Source of the DNA: Roseibium sediminicola
Lineage (GTDB): Bacteria; Pseudomonadota; Alphaproteobacteria; Rhizobiales; Stappiaceae
Assembly: GCF_023156505.1 (NCBI RefSeq)
Contig: NZ_JALNMJ010000001.1
Coordinates: 372,001 to 436,000 of the forward strand
Direction: 5' to 3'
Length of the DNA: 64,000 nt
Shown: one piece after another, positions 24,337 through 33,913 of the stretch
Layout of the letters: every line of letters begins with the position of its first letter
Position numbering within the stretch: the stretch's first letter is position 1
Notes under the pieces: model-generated
The model's input: the letters and a program-made list of their open reading frames with translations, nothing else
The model's database searches: none
Told to the model about the DNA's origin: nothing
Translations under genes and position numbers: made by a program

Positions 24337-26256
24337 TTAGGCGCGTTGCGGCGCGCTCAGACTAGCGCTGCCGAGGGCGGTGAAGACGGTCTTCATGATG
24401 CCGTCGCAATCAAGACCCGCCCGGGCATACATGACATCGGGTTTGTCCTGGTCGAGATAAACATCAGGCAGCGCGAGCGTACGTACCTTCAGGCCGTTGT
24501 CGAGCAGGCCTTCCTCGGCAAGCCGTGTCAGAACGTGGCTGCCGAAGCCGCCGGCGGAGCCTTCTTCCACGGTCACCAGCACTTCGTGCTCGCGCGCCAG
24601 CCGCCGGATCATGTCCATGTCGAGGGGCTTGGCGAAACGGGCGTCGGCCACCGTCGTCGACAGGCCGGCTGCATCGAGTTCCTCGGCCGCCTTGAGGCAT
24701 TCGGCCATTCTGCCGCCGAAACTCAGCAAAGCCACCTTGGTGCCTTCCCGCCGGATGACGCCCTTGCCGATGTCCAGAACGCTGCCGCGTTCGGGCATGT
24801 CCAGACCGACGCCTTCGCCGCGCGGATACCGGAAGGAGATCGGGCCGTCGTCATAGGCAACCGCGGTCGCCACCATGTGGCGCAGCTCGACCTCATCGGC
24901 GGCCGCCATGACGACAAAGCCCGGCAGACAGGTGAGGAAGGCGGTATCGAAGGCGCCCGCGTGGGTCGGCCCGTCGGCGCCGACGAGACCGGCGCGGTCG
25001 ATCGGGAAACGCACCGGCAGGCCCTGGATCGCCACATCGTGGATCACCTGGTCATAGGCACGTTGCAGGAAGGTGGAATAGATCGCGGCGAATGGCTTGT
25101 AGCCTTCCGTGGCCAGCCCTGCCGCGAAGGTCACGGCATGCTGTTCGGCAATGCCGACATCATAGGTGCGTTCCGGAAACGCTTCGCCGAACAGGTCCAG
25201 TCCGGTTCCGTCCGGCATGGCCGCCGTGATCGCGACCACCTTGTCGTCCGTTTCCGCTTCCTTGATCAGGGAAGTGGCGAAGACATTGGTGTAGCTTGGC
25301 GCATTGGCCTTGGGTTTTGCCTGTTTTCCGGTGACGACATCGAACTTGGCGACACCGTGATATTTGTCCTTGGCCCCTTCCGCCGGCGCATAGCCCTTGC
25401 CCTTCTGGGTGACCGCATGGATCAGCACCGGGCCATGATGCGTGTCGCGGACATTCTTCAGGATCGGCAGCAGGTGTTCCAGGTTATGGCCGTCCACCGG
25501 GCCTACGTAATAAAAGCCGAGTTCCTCGAACAAGGTGCCACCGGTCCAGAAACCTCGGGCGTATTCTTCCGCGCGGGCTGCTTTCTCGAACATCTGCTTG
25601 GGCAGGTTCTTGGCCAGGCTCTTGGCGGCGTCGCGCAGGGTCTGATAAGTCGGACCGGACACCAGCTTGGCCAGATAGGCCGACATCGCGCCCACCGGTG
25701 GGGCGATGGACATGTCATTGTCGTTCAGGATGACGATCAGCCGGGAGCCGAGATGACCGGCATTGTTCATGGCCTCATAGGCCATGCCCGCGGACATGGC
25801 GCCGTCGCCGATCACCGCGATGACATTGTTGTCGCCGCCGTTGAGGTCCCGGCCGGCCGCCATGCCCAGACCCGCGGAAATCGACGTGGACGAATGCGCG
25901 GCACCAAAGGGATCGTAGATGCTCTCGGCGCGCTTGGTGAAGCCGGAAAGCCCGTCGCCCTGGCGCAGTGTGCGGATGCGGTCGCGCCGTTCCGTCAGGA
26001 TCTTGTGCGGATAACACTGGTGCCCGACGTCCCAGATGACCTTGTCTTCAGGCGTGTTGAAGACATAGTGCAGCGCGACCGTCAATTCGACGACCCCGAG
26101 ACCGGCGCCGAGATGCCCGCCCGTGATCGACACGGCGTCGATGGTCTCCCTGCGCAACTCATCGGCAAGCTGACGCAGGTCCGCTTCCTCAAGCTGACGC
26201 AAATCAGCCGGCGAAACGACCTTGTCGAGAAGCGGGGTATCTGGCTTGGAAGTCAC
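24337..26256 (-). CDS. dxs: 1-deoxy-D-xylulose-5-phosphate synthase
   Basis: The GTG at 26256 is preferred because it gives the family's usual 639 residues beginning [10 protein letters not shown]; the frame continues upstream but with non-homologous sequence. Thiamine diphosphate-binding features are seen in [18 protein letters not shown], the catalytic His in [13 protein letters not shown], and the transketolase domains [17 protein letters not shown] and GADGPTHAG. It makes DXP from pyruvate and glyceraldehyde 3-phosphate, the first step of the MEP isoprenoid pathway and a precursor of thiamine and pyridoxal. In related genomes it usually follows xseB directly; here a LuxR gene lies between. 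Confidence 0.97.
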   Translation of the reverse strand: MTSKPDTPLLDKVVSPADLRQLEEADLRQLADELRRETIDAVSITGGHLGAGLGVVELTVALHYVFNTPEDKVIWDVGHQCYPHKILTERRDRIRTLRQGDGLSGFTKRAESIYDPFGAAHSSTSISAGLGMAAGRDLNGGDNNVIAVIGDGAMSAGMAYEAMNNAGHLGSRLIVILNDNDMSIAPPVGAMSAYLAKLVSGPTYQTLRDAAKSLAKNLPKQMFEKAARAEEYARGFWTGGTLFEELGFYYVGPVDGHNLEHLLPILKNVRDTHHGPVLIHAVTQKGKGYAPAEGAKDKYHGVAKFDVVTGKQAKPKANAPSYTNVFATSLIKEAETDDKVVAITAAMPDGTGLDLFGEAFPERTYDVGIAEQHAVTFAAGLATEGYKPFAAIYSTFLQRAYDQVIHDVAIQGLPVRFPIDRAGLVGADGPTHAGAFDTAFLTCLPGFVVMAAADEVELRHMVATAVAYDDGPISFRYPRGEGVGLDMPERGSVLDIGKGVIRREGTKVALLSFGGRMAECLKAAEELDAAGLSTTVADARFAKPLDMDMIRRLAREHEVLVTVEEGSAGGFGSHVLTRLAEEGLLDNGLKVRTLALPDVYLDQDKPDVMYARAGLDCDGIMKTVFTALGSASLSAPQRA

Positions 26257-26449
26257 TCTGGAGATTGCTCCACGATTTGAAAACTGGCGGGCAGGCATAC
26301 ACCAACCCGATATAGGGCGCAAACGCGCCGGGTGGAATGTGCCAAATTGGCCTGCCCTGACAGGAGTACGAAGGTTGGGCCGAATTTGTCCGACTAAATT
26401 AAAAGTTGGACCGGCAAAAAATGTGCAACTTTTCACGAAATCGTCATTA

Positions 26450-26563
26450 ATCACCCTTTTGGGTGATGCGCCGGGTGCGGATCTCCCTTAAGGGAAGGGT
26501 GTGGTCGATGGGGCCACGTGCACAGTGATCAACTTGGGGTCGCAATTCGCGGCCCCATTTTTT
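26450..26563 (+). ncRNA. candidate small RNA with terminator, antisense to the dxs upstream region
   Basis: In the 390-bp gap between dxs and the LuxR gene the plus strand shows successive hairpins: ATCACCC-TTTT-GGGTGAT (26450-26467), a TCCCTTAAGGGA palindrome, and finally GGGGTCGC/GCGGCCCC (26536-26556) followed by T6 (26558-26563). The last is a textbook Rho-independent terminator with no annotated plus-strand gene upstream of it. A short regulatory RNA is the simplest explanation, but no promoter was firmly identified; part of the same sequence could instead belong to the dxs 5' leader on the other strand. Confidence 0.35.
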
Positions 26564-26646
26564 GCCTCAAGGCCATGCTGCGCACGGACACTGCCATGCG
26601 TTTCGGCGGTTGGCGGCAACGATATTTCAGACATTACGGTAATCAG

Positions 26647-27837
26647 TCAGAACAGCTGCGCCAGCCTGTGCACCAGCCTTGCTAGCTGAAGTTGTGTGTT
26701 CACGCCGGTCTTTTCATAGATGCGCCGCAGGTGCGTTTTGGCCGTGTTTCGGGTGATTCCGAGTGCGTCGACCGTGGCGTTCATGGAGCCGGACAACGTT
26801 AGTTGCCGCGCCAGATGCGCTTCGGATTGGGACAGATCAAAATGATCCTGCAGACATTTTTCCACGCCTTCTGGAACGTCACTCGTTTCCGACAGCCTGA
26901 CAATAAACATGGGTTCGGCGGGCCGGGCCGGTTTTTCCGCGACGGGAACAACAGCCTTGATCTGAAGTCGCTTCAGAAATCCGTTTGCGTCGGAAATGCA
27001 GAATGACCGCTGTGGCACACTTTCCGTCACGGGGGGATGGCCACCGGTCTGTTGCCTCGTTGCGACGGCAAGTTCCAGGAGCGCGGCGTCCAGCTTCTTG
27101 TTCTTGACCAGCAGTTTTCGACGTTCCTGTGCCGCGGCGTCGGCCCTGGCAAGCGCATCCGCGGCACCGGGCGTCTGGGCCAGAATGGTCCGGTCTTCGG
27201 ACAAAAGCACCGCAGGGCCGTCCACTTCCGACAGCAGCATGCGTTGACACAGACTGTCCTGGCGCTCCTTTTCTATGCGAAAGTGAATGTTCAATCCGGG
27301 GGTCAGGGCTTTGACGATGCCGCGGAAGGTCTCGCTGGCGAGGCCGACGTCGATGGTGTCGGGCGTGTGGGCCGTGAACAGACATCCGAACAGGATCGTG
27401 GAGCCATCTGCCCGCCAAACCGGCGAGATCAGTCCAGGGGCTTGCCGTAATATCGTCTGCCGATCGGGAAGGTTTCCATTGGCTCCGGCCGGTTCTCCAT
27501 TTGACCCGTTCAGCGTCGGCGTTTCCCGGACGCCTCGGGTGAGCGACGTCTTGCAATAGGGATAGTGCAGCGATGCGTCCGACAGCAGAAACTCAAGGAC
27601 GTTGCGCCCGCCTTCTGTTTCAATTCGCCCTAACAGTGTGCCCAGGTCTTGCGCAGATTGCTGACCGCCGAAATGCGGCAACGGTTTGCCGTCGCCATCG
27701 AACTCCGCCAGAAAGGATTTGCAGCCGAGCGCTTTGTCGATGAAGGCCAATAGCTGCGGCCAATCCTCGGTGCGCGAGGAACACTCAAGAACCCGTATAA
27801 GTAGTTTTGACTGGTCTGTCTCACTGAGTGCTGGCAT
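26647..27837 (-). CDS. LuxR-type transcriptional regulator
   Basis: A 396-residue protein with a C-terminal LuxR/GerE helix-turn-helix (about 335-396): FDLSQSEAHLARQLTLSGSM, then ALGITRNTAKTHLRRIYEKT. The N-terminal 330 residues have no domain I recognise; they lack the acyl-homoserine-lactone binding motifs and a phosphorylation-type receiver. Similar long single-HTH LuxR proteins are found in marine alphaproteobacteria. The regulated genes are unknown. It sits between xseB and dxs, where other Hyphomicrobiales have no gene, and its upstream region (27838-27910) is AT-rich, which suggests a later insertion. Confidence 0.85.
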   Translation of the reverse strand: MPALSETDQSKLLIRVLECSSRTEDWPQLLAFIDKALGCKSFLAEFDGDGKPLPHFGGQQSAQDLGTLLGRIETEGGRNVLEFLLSDASLHYPYCKTSLTRGVRETPTLNGSNGEPAGANGNLPDRQTILRQAPGLISPVWRADGSTILFGCLFTAHTPDTIDVGLASETFRGIVKALTPGLNIHFRIEKERQDSLCQRMLLSEVDGPAVLLSEDRTILAQTPGAADALARADAAAQERRKLLVKNKKLDAALLELAVATRQQTGGHPPVTESVPQRSFCISDANGFLKRLQIKAVVPVAEKPARPAEPMFIVRLSETSDVPEGVEKCLQDHFDLSQSEAHLARQLTLSGSMNATVDALGITRNTAKTHLRRIYEKTGVNTQLQLARLVHRLAQLF

Positions 27838-28106
27838 AATGCGCTATATCTACTAACTATTACATAAATGCCTCTTCTTACTATGAATATTACTATCAAT
27901 TTGTCGCTTTCATGGCAACTCGTCACGAGGAAGTTTGGGTAGCCGGTTCAGCTGTAGTGAAATCAGAAACGCGAAAACTGTATCAGTTCTGCGGGTTGGC
28001 TTGAGCCATGGCGGGAGTTTGTCCCGTGGCAGTCGCGCGATAAGCGCGCTGTTTCACTCGGAAGCCCGCCGATTGTTGCTGCCTGAAGCGATCGAGGAAG
28101 GGCTTA

Positions 28107-28355
28107 TTACTGCGGATCTAGCGCTTCGGTGCCGCTGGCTTCGCCGTTCTGGCCAAGCTGGATCTTTTCCACCTTGGCTTCGGCCGATTTCAGCAGCGTG
28201 TCGCAATGTTTGCGTAGGGCATCGCCGCGCTCATACATGTCGATGCTGCGTTCCAGAGGCACGTTGCCCTGTTCCAGTTCGCGCACGATGGTCTCCAACT
28301 GCTTGAGGGCGTCCTCGAAGGAGAGGCCGGAAATGTCGTTCGCAGCATCGGTCAT
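28107..28355 (-). CDS. xseB: exodeoxyribonuclease VII small subunit
   Basis: An 82-residue helical protein with the family signature [20 protein letters not shown] and [17 protein letters not shown]. XseB pairs with XseA to form exonuclease VII, which degrades single-stranded DNA. It lies downstream of the HDAC-like gene on the same strand and, in related genomes, is followed by dxs. No xseA is present in the window. Confidence 0.95.
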   Translation of the reverse strand: MTDAANDISGLSFEDALKQLETIVRELEQGNVPLERSIDMYERGDALRKHCDTLLKSAEAKVEKIQLGQNGEASGTEALDPQ

Positions 28356-28497
28356 GGCGGCGGTCCCGTCGGTCAGGTGGCATCGGTCTTGAAGGCAAAC
28401 TTGCGGGCCGGGAGGCGAAGGTCAAGGTGTCTTTTGAAATTCGAACCGCTCATCCCCGTGCTTTTGGCTGGCGCGATCCGTTCGCATCGGGAAAAAC

Positions 28498-29427
28498 TCA
28501 GCCCGTCATCAGGGTCATGACATGGGCCGCAGTCGAGCGTGCCAGGCCTTCGAGATCATAGCCGCCTTCCAGAACGGAGATCAGATGACCGTTGCCGTGT
28601 TTGTCAGCGATGTCCATCAGCACTCGTGTTGCCCAGGCAAAATCCGCCTCGACCAGGTTGAGCCCGCCAAGCGGATCGCGGGCGTGGGCGTCGAAGCCGG
28701 CCGAAACAATCACCAGTTCGGGAGCGAACGTCTCCAGGCGCGGCAGGATCACAACTTCGAAGGCTTCCTTGAAACCGGTACCGTCTTCGCCCGGCGGCAG
28801 CGGTACATTGACGATGGTGTTGGCATCGCCGGTCTCGGACGCCGCGCCGGAGCCCGGGTAAAGCGGCATCTGGTGCGTGGAGCAATACATGACGGTCGGG
28901 TCGTCCCAGAAGATGTCTTGGGTGCCGTTGCCGTGATGCACGTCAAAATCGACGATGGCCACCTGTTCCAGTCCGTATTTCGACTGGGCATACCGTGCTG
29001 CAATCGCGGCATTGTTGAAGAAGCAGAACCCCATTGCCCGGGTTTTTTCCGCGTGGTGACCGGGTGGGCGGGAGGCGGAAAAGGCATTGCTGACCCTGTC
29101 GGTCAGAACCTCGTCGACGGCCCGGCAGGCGCCTCCGACGCCGCGCAGCGCCGCTTCCCAGGTACCCGGCGACATGGTGGTGTCCGCGTCGACCCGCGCG
29201 GTGCCTTCGTCCGGCGCGAGCCGGTGGATCTGGTCGACGTAACTCATCGGATGCGCCCGTGCGATGTCCTCGACCGCTCCCATCGGCGCCATGTCCCGTT
29301 CGACGGACTGAAACTTCTCATGTTCCAGAATGCGGTCAATGGCCCGGATCCGGTCCGGGCGTTCGGGGTGCCCAATCGGCGTCAGGTGGTCGAGATAGGA
29401 CGGATGATGAAGGATCAGGGTCGACAA
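28498..29427 (-). CDS. histone deacetylase family (acetoin utilization / HDAC-like) deacylase
   Basis: A 309-residue zinc-dependent deacylase of the arginase-deacetylase fold. The zinc site is visible: DFDVHHGNGTQ (Asp and His) and SAGFDAHARDPLGG (Asp). The active-site histidine pair is in SRPPGHHAEK. The product starts with TTG at 29427, giving the conserved STLILHHPSYLDH N-terminus. Substrates of these bacterial enzymes are usually acetylated polyamines, acetoin-related compounds or acetyl-lysine, and cannot be told apart here. It is co-oriented with xseB (142-bp gap), an arrangement that is common in Hyphomicrobiales. Confidence 0.9.
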   Translation of the reverse strand: MSTLILHHPSYLDHLTPIGHPERPDRIRAIDRILEHEKFQSVERDMAPMGAVEDIARAHPMSYVDQIHRLAPDEGTARVDADTTMSPGTWEAALRGVGGACRAVDEVLTDRVSNAFSASRPPGHHAEKTRAMGFCFFNNAAIAARYAQSKYGLEQVAIVDFDVHHGNGTQDIFWDDPTVMYCSTHQMPLYPGSGAASETGDANTIVNVPLPPGEDGTGFKEAFEVVILPRLETFAPELVIVSAGFDAHARDPLGGLNLVEADFAWATRVLMDIADKHGNGHLISVLEGGYDLEGLARSTAAHVMTLMTG

Positions 29428-29677
29428 GGAGGCGTTTCCGGGAGGTCAATTGTTATGAAAATCGTTGCCGGGCATCAGAACGGTTGCAGCAGGGACTGTC
29501 AATTACCGAAGCGGATTAATATGACCGGGAAAACCGTGTGGAACAGGTGGGTTAAGTGCGGAATTAAGTAAAATTATCAATAGCTTGAGGGTCGAGGTCG
29601 CTGGCCGAAAGTAATCAATTGTTTAGTCGTTGGGCCTTTACTTCGCTCGCAATGCTTTGTTCCACAGGAGGTGTCCC

Positions 29678-30451
29678 ATGAAAAAACAGTCCCTTTTCGC
29701 GCTCGGACTGATGATGTCCGCGGCGGTCGCTCCGGCTCAGGCCGACGAAATCAAGATACTAGCTGGCAATCTGCCGCCGATGTTCCTGGACAACGGCAAG
29801 GGACGGGAAGCCGAAATCATCAGCGCCGTCATGGAAAAATGCGGTCATACGGTGAGCTTTGAAATCCAGCCCTTCACCCGGCACTGGGAGAGCTACAAGT
29901 CCGGTGAAGGCGATGCAGTCGCCACCGTGCCACAGGGCATGCCGATCGACGGCACGCCGAGCGATGTCTATATCCATTACCAGAACGGCGTTTCGTTCCT
30001 GTCAGACAGTGGTGCCAGTTACGCTGGCCTGGGCGATCTTGCCGGCAAGAAAGTGATCGGCTTCAAGGGCGCGGAAAGCATCATTCCGGGGCTTTCCGAC
30101 CACACCGGTTCCTTTGCCGACTATCGGGAAGTCACCGACCAGATCACCCAGAGCCGGTCCCTCTTCGGCGGACGCGTGGATGCGATCATCGGCGATGGCA
30201 TGCTGTTTGCCGAATACAATCAGCAACTGCGCGGCCAGAGCGATCTGCGCTTTGATCCGAACCAGTCGGTCACTTTCAAGGCAGTCTTCGACTCCAGCCC
30301 CTACACGATGGCCTTCCGCGACGCGGGGCATGCGGAAGATTTCAATCGCTGCTTCAAGGAACTGGATGCAGACGGCACGATCAAGAAGATCAACACGTCC
30401 TGGGTCGACAAGTACCGAGACAGCCTCGGCGATTCGTATCTCGGTTATTGA
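29678..30451 (+). CDS. periplasmic solute-binding protein, family 3-like
   Basis: The ATG at 29678 follows AGGAGG at 7 bases; frames upstream lack a ribosome site. The 257-residue product has a signal peptide (about 1-22, ending PAQA-DE) and a two-lobe binding-protein fold (IKILAGNLPPMFL...YREVTDQITQSRSLFGGRVDAIIGD). It is the type used by polar amino-acid ABC importers or as a sensor input. No permease or ATPase genes are adjacent, so it may be an orphan binding protein. A terminator follows 24 bp after the stop codon. Confidence 0.85.
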   Translation: MKKQSLFALGLMMSAAVAPAQADEIKILAGNLPPMFLDNGKGREAEIISAVMEKCGHTVSFEIQPFTRHWESYKSGEGDAVATVPQGMPIDGTPSDVYIHYQNGVSFLSDSGASYAGLGDLAGKKVIGFKGAESIIPGLSDHTGSFADYREVTDQITQSRSLFGGRVDAIIGDGMLFAEYNQQLRGQSDLRFDPNQSVTFKAVFDSSPYTMAFRDAGHAEDFNRCFKELDADGTIKKINTSWVDKYRDSLGDSYLGY

Positions 30452-30474
30452 GGTTGGAATTTTGCCAAAAAAAT

Positions 30475-30500
30475 GGGCCGGCTGTTTTCGCCGGCCCTTT
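30475..30500 (+). terminator. Rho-independent terminator after the solute-binding protein gene
   Basis: A perfect 8-bp GC stem, GGGCCGGC with GCCGGCCC, with a 7-base loop is followed by TTT, and it is preceded by an A-run. It lies 24 bases past the stop codon at 30451. Confidence 0.85.
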
Positions 30501-30895
30501 ACGAGGTGCGAGCACCGCAATGCCCGAGGGGAGGTCCGCTGCATCTCAAATCTGAGTTTTAACTTACGTGATTCCAGTAGCGGAATGCGAGCTTTTTACC
30601 GTAATTCATTTGGGTCATGGTGTTGATAAGTTTGAGACTGGTGCAGATTTGTCAGTCTCTATTGTATGAATTGCTTAACCAAAATCGGGTTTCGAATCTT
30701 CGATGTAGTTCTCCGTTAAAGCGGAAACTTCAACAATACCCGGATTAACTTCAGGCGTTCCCGGTTCAACTTCTGAGTCAGAATTGTGTCATGACTTGCT
30801 GATTTTTCAGGCTTTTTGAAATCCTGCTGAAGAAAGCGTCAAAGTTGTTCCACAACGTGCAGTCGTTACCGGTGTTTCTACCGCGGCGGCGCTGA
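30501..30895. other. AT-rich intergenic region without recognised features
   Basis: About 395 bp between the terminator and the convergent threonylcarbamoyl-AMP synthase gene. GC content is clearly below that of the flanking genes, several short T-rich runs occur, and no open frame, hairpin with T-run or known element stands out. Confidence 0.5.
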
Positions 30896-31891
30896 TCAAT
30901 CTCGCGGCGCGGCCGCCCTCTGCAACCGATCGTTGATGGCTTCGCCCAGACCAAAGTTGGGGATAATTTGCACCCGAATGGCCTTTGCGCCGGTCGAATC
31001 CAGAAAACGCATCGCGTGAAACAGGTTTGCGGCGGCTTCCCGGAGGTTGCCGGTCGGGCTCAGGTTGAATTCCGCGCGCGCGTGTTCGGCGCCGGGCAGG
31101 GGGGTAGGGCCAAACGAGAGCAGACCGTCTTCCGGGGTTGCCGCATCGGCAGCGAGGATCATGCGGGCGTTCGGCGCATAGTGAGAGGACAGCATGCCCG
31201 GGGCGGCCGGGGCGTCCGGGCGCATGGCCGGATCGGCGCTCAAAAGAACCAGTCCCAGGACGCTTTCGATCTCTTCACGGGCAATGCCGCCCGGGCGGAG
31301 CAGCCGCGGTCTGTCGTCAAGCAGGCCGACGATTGTGGACTCGATGCCGACCGCGCAGGGGCCGGCGTCAATCACGAAGCTGAGCGCGCTTTCAAGATCG
31401 GCGACCACGTCTTCCGCCCGCGTCGGGCTGATCTTCCCGGATCTGTTGGCGCTGGGGGCAGCCAGAGGGCGGCCGGATTTTTCCGCCAGAAACCGCATCA
31501 CCGGCCCGTCAGGGACCCGCAGGGCCACCGTGTCCAGACCGGCGGTCGCCAGATCGCAGATCGGCGAAGTTTTCCGTTTCGGCACCACCATCGTCAACGG
31601 GCCGGGCCAGAAGGCTTCCGCCAGGGCCAGTGCCTGGTCGTTGAAAACGCCATGGGCAAGGGCGGTCTCGAGCGACGGCACATGGGAAATCAGCGGATTG
31701 AACTGGGGGCGGCCCTTGGCCTCGAAGATCTTCGCGCAGGCCGCGCCGTTGGTGGCGTCGGCGGCGAGGCCGTAAACGGTCTCGGTCGGTACGGCAACGA
31801 GATCGCCGGCCACGATCGCCGCGCACACCGCGTCCGCTTCCGGAGCGGCCTGCCAGCCGGGCGTGTCGAGATCGAGTGTCCAACGCTGCAT
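30896..31891 (-). CDS. L-threonylcarbamoyladenylate synthase (Sua5/YwlC type)
   Basis: The ATG at 31891 gives 331 residues; a TTG 18 bases upstream is possible. The YrdC-type N-terminal domain has VPTETVYGLAADA, KGRPQFNPLISHV and PLAAPSANRSGKISPT. The C-terminal Sua5 domain starts after LLRPGGI, with GMLSSHYAPNARM as a linker-type motif. It makes threonylcarbamoyl-AMP for the t6A modification of tRNA in the cytoplasm. It converges on the solute-binding protein gene and diverges from the acyl-CoA dehydrogenase gene with a 217-bp gap. Confidence 0.93.
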   Translation of the reverse strand: MQRWTLDLDTPGWQAAPEADAVCAAIVAGDLVAVPTETVYGLAADATNGAACAKIFEAKGRPQFNPLISHVPSLETALAHGVFNDQALALAEAFWPGPLTMVVPKRKTSPICDLATAGLDTVALRVPDGPVMRFLAEKSGRPLAAPSANRSGKISPTRAEDVVADLESALSFVIDAGPCAVGIESTIVGLLDDRPRLLRPGGIAREEIESVLGLVLLSADPAMRPDAPAAPGMLSSHYAPNARMILAADAATPEDGLLSFGPTPLPGAEHARAEFNLSPTGNLREAAANLFHAMRFLDSTGAKAIRVQIIPNFGLGEAINDRLQRAAAPRD

Positions 31892-32108
31892 CTTGCGGAT
31901 CCGGTCCAACTGTTTTCCGCGCCTTGACCAAAAAGACGATGACCTGCCGCAGCGATACGGGTTGACGTTAACGTCAACTGGTCTATTGTCCTGTCAACTC
32001 GCTGTCGATAGCGCCTTTTGCGGAGAAGCTGCGCTTCCGTCAAGCTTTGAACAGCGAAAACAGTCATATGCCGGCTAAAGCGATGCCGGCAGGTTTGGGA
32101 GGACCTGA

Positions 32109-33893
32109 ATGTACCGCGCCCCTGTCGACGAGATCGCCTTCACGCTCAAACATGTCTGCGGATTGAGCGATCTGCAGAAAAGTGCCCGCCATGCGGAACT
32201 GGGCGATGATCTTGTCGACGCCATCCTGACCGAGGCCGGCCGGTTCGCGGCCGAGGAGATCGCCCCGCTCAACAAGGTGGCCGATGCACATGGCACGCCG
32301 CTGGAAAACGGCAATGTGTCGACCCCTCCGGGTTGGCGCGAAGCCTATCATGCCTGGATCGAGGGCGGCTGGAACGGATTGACCGCCGATCCGCAGTCGG
32401 GCGGCCAGGGCCTGCCGCAGATGCTGTCGGCCGCCGCGCTGGAAATGTGGAACTCCGGCTCCATGGCTTTTGCGATCGGCCCGACACTGACGATCGGCGC
32501 CGTCGAGGCCATGGAAAAACACGCCTCCGAGGAGCTCAAGGCCAAATATCTGGAAAAGCTCGTCACCGGCGAGTGGATGGGCACCATGAACCTGACCGAG
32601 CCGCAGGCCGGCTCGGACCTGAATGCCCTGAAGGCCAAGGCCGAGCGCAATGAGGACGGCACTTACCGCATCTTCGGTCAGAAGATCTTCATCACCTATG
32701 GCGACCACGATCTGACTGACAACATCATCCACATGGTGCTGGCGCGCCTGCCGGACGCACCTCCCGGCACCAAGGGCATTTCGCTGTTCCTGGTACCGAA
32801 ATTCCTGGTCAATGATGACGGCTCCCTGGGCGACCGCAACGACGTCAAGGTCGCCGGCGTCGAGCACAAGATGGGCATTCACGGCTCGCCGACCTGCACC
32901 ATGGTCTATGGCGACGAGGGCGGCGCCAAGGGCTGGCTGATCGGTGAGGAGAACCGTGGCCTTGCCTGCATGTTCACCATGATGAACAACGCGCGCCTCG
33001 CCGTCGGCATCCAGGGGCTGGGCGTCGCCGAGCGGGCCTTTCAGCATGCGCTGGCTTACGCCATCGAGCGCAAGCAGGGCCGGGCGCCGGGTGACACCGG
33101 CGAGGACGGCATGAGCCCGATTGCGCGCCACCCGGACATCAAGCGCATGCTGCTCGGCATGAAGGCGCGCACCCAGGTCGCACGCGCGATCTGTTATGCC
33201 TGCGCCCATGCCATCGACATGGCCAATGTCGCGGAGGAGGCGGCCGCCAAGACCTTCTGGAGCGAACGCGCCAGCCTGCTGACCCCGATTGCCAAGGCGC
33301 TGTCGACCGATTTTGGCGTCGAGGTGGCCTCGCTCGGCATCCAGATTCATGGCGGCATGGGCTTCATCGAGGAAACCGGTGCCGCCCAGCATCTGCGCGA
33401 CGCCCGCATCGCTCCAATCTATGAGGGCACCAACGGCATTCAGTCCATCGACCTCGTCATGCGCAAACTGCCGCTCTCCGGCGGTGAGCACATCAGGGGC
33501 TTCATTCAGGAGCTGACGGACATCGCGGACGAGGTCGCCGCCTCCAACCGCCCGGAATTCGGCGCGACAGCGGAGCGGCTCGCAGCCAGTCTTCGGGATC
33601 TCACCGAGGCAACCGACTACATGCTGGCGGCACAGGCTGACGGACGGATTGCGGACGCCCTATCCGGCGCAACGCCTTATCTGCGCGTCGCCGGTCTGGC
33701 GCTTGGCGGAGCTCTCTTGGCCAAGGGTGCGCTGCGCTCCGCGAACGAGCCGGCGGCCCGTCTTGCCGAACGCACCCTACTGGCGCGCAGCTTCTGCGAG
33801 ACCACGCTTGGCGAAACCGCCGGCCTGAAGTCGGACATCCTATTGTCCGCCGCAGTCATTCAGGGTTTCGACCCGGAAGCCCTGGCTTCGTGA
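32109..33893 (+). CDS. acyl-CoA dehydrogenase, long (about 590-residue) DmdC-like type
   Basis: A 594-residue flavoprotein with a GGAGG site upstream. It has the N-terminal extension of the long type, the FAD-binding segment LTEPQAGSDLNALK, the substrate-side GVEHKMGIHGSPTC, and the IYEGTNGIQSIDL motif near the C-terminal third, which includes the catalytic base region. The length and motifs match 3-methylmercaptopropionyl-CoA dehydrogenase (DmdC) and related enzymes, but other acyl-CoA substrates are equally possible. It is followed 20 bp later by an enoyl-CoA hydratase gene and then, after a repeat, by an SDR gene, so a beta-oxidation-type pathway is likely. Confidence 0.88.
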   Translation: MYRAPVDEIAFTLKHVCGLSDLQKSARHAELGDDLVDAILTEAGRFAAEEIAPLNKVADAHGTPLENGNVSTPPGWREAYHAWIEGGWNGLTADPQSGGQGLPQMLSAAALEMWNSGSMAFAIGPTLTIGAVEAMEKHASEELKAKYLEKLVTGEWMGTMNLTEPQAGSDLNALKAKAERNEDGTYRIFGQKIFITYGDHDLTDNIIHMVLARLPDAPPGTKGISLFLVPKFLVNDDGSLGDRNDVKVAGVEHKMGIHGSPTCTMVYGDEGGAKGWLIGEENRGLACMFTMMNNARLAVGIQGLGVAERAFQHALAYAIERKQGRAPGDTGEDGMSPIARHPDIKRMLLGMKARTQVARAICYACAHAIDMANVAEEAAAKTFWSERASLLTPIAKALSTDFGVEVASLGIQIHGGMGFIEETGAAQHLRDARIAPIYEGTNGIQSIDLVMRKLPLSGGEHIRGFIQELTDIADEVAASNRPEFGATAERLAASLRDLTEATDYMLAAQADGRIADALSGATPYLRVAGLALGGALLAKGALRSANEPAARLAERTLLARSFCETTLGETAGLKSDILLSAAVIQGFDPEALAS

Positions 33894-33913
33894 GCCGTCC
33901 CCTGGAGTAACAA

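Noticed and set aside
29455..29571. 38-codon frame after GGAGG upstream of the solute-binding protein gene
   Set aside because: The spacing to the ATG is long, the composition is not protein-like, and no context supports it.
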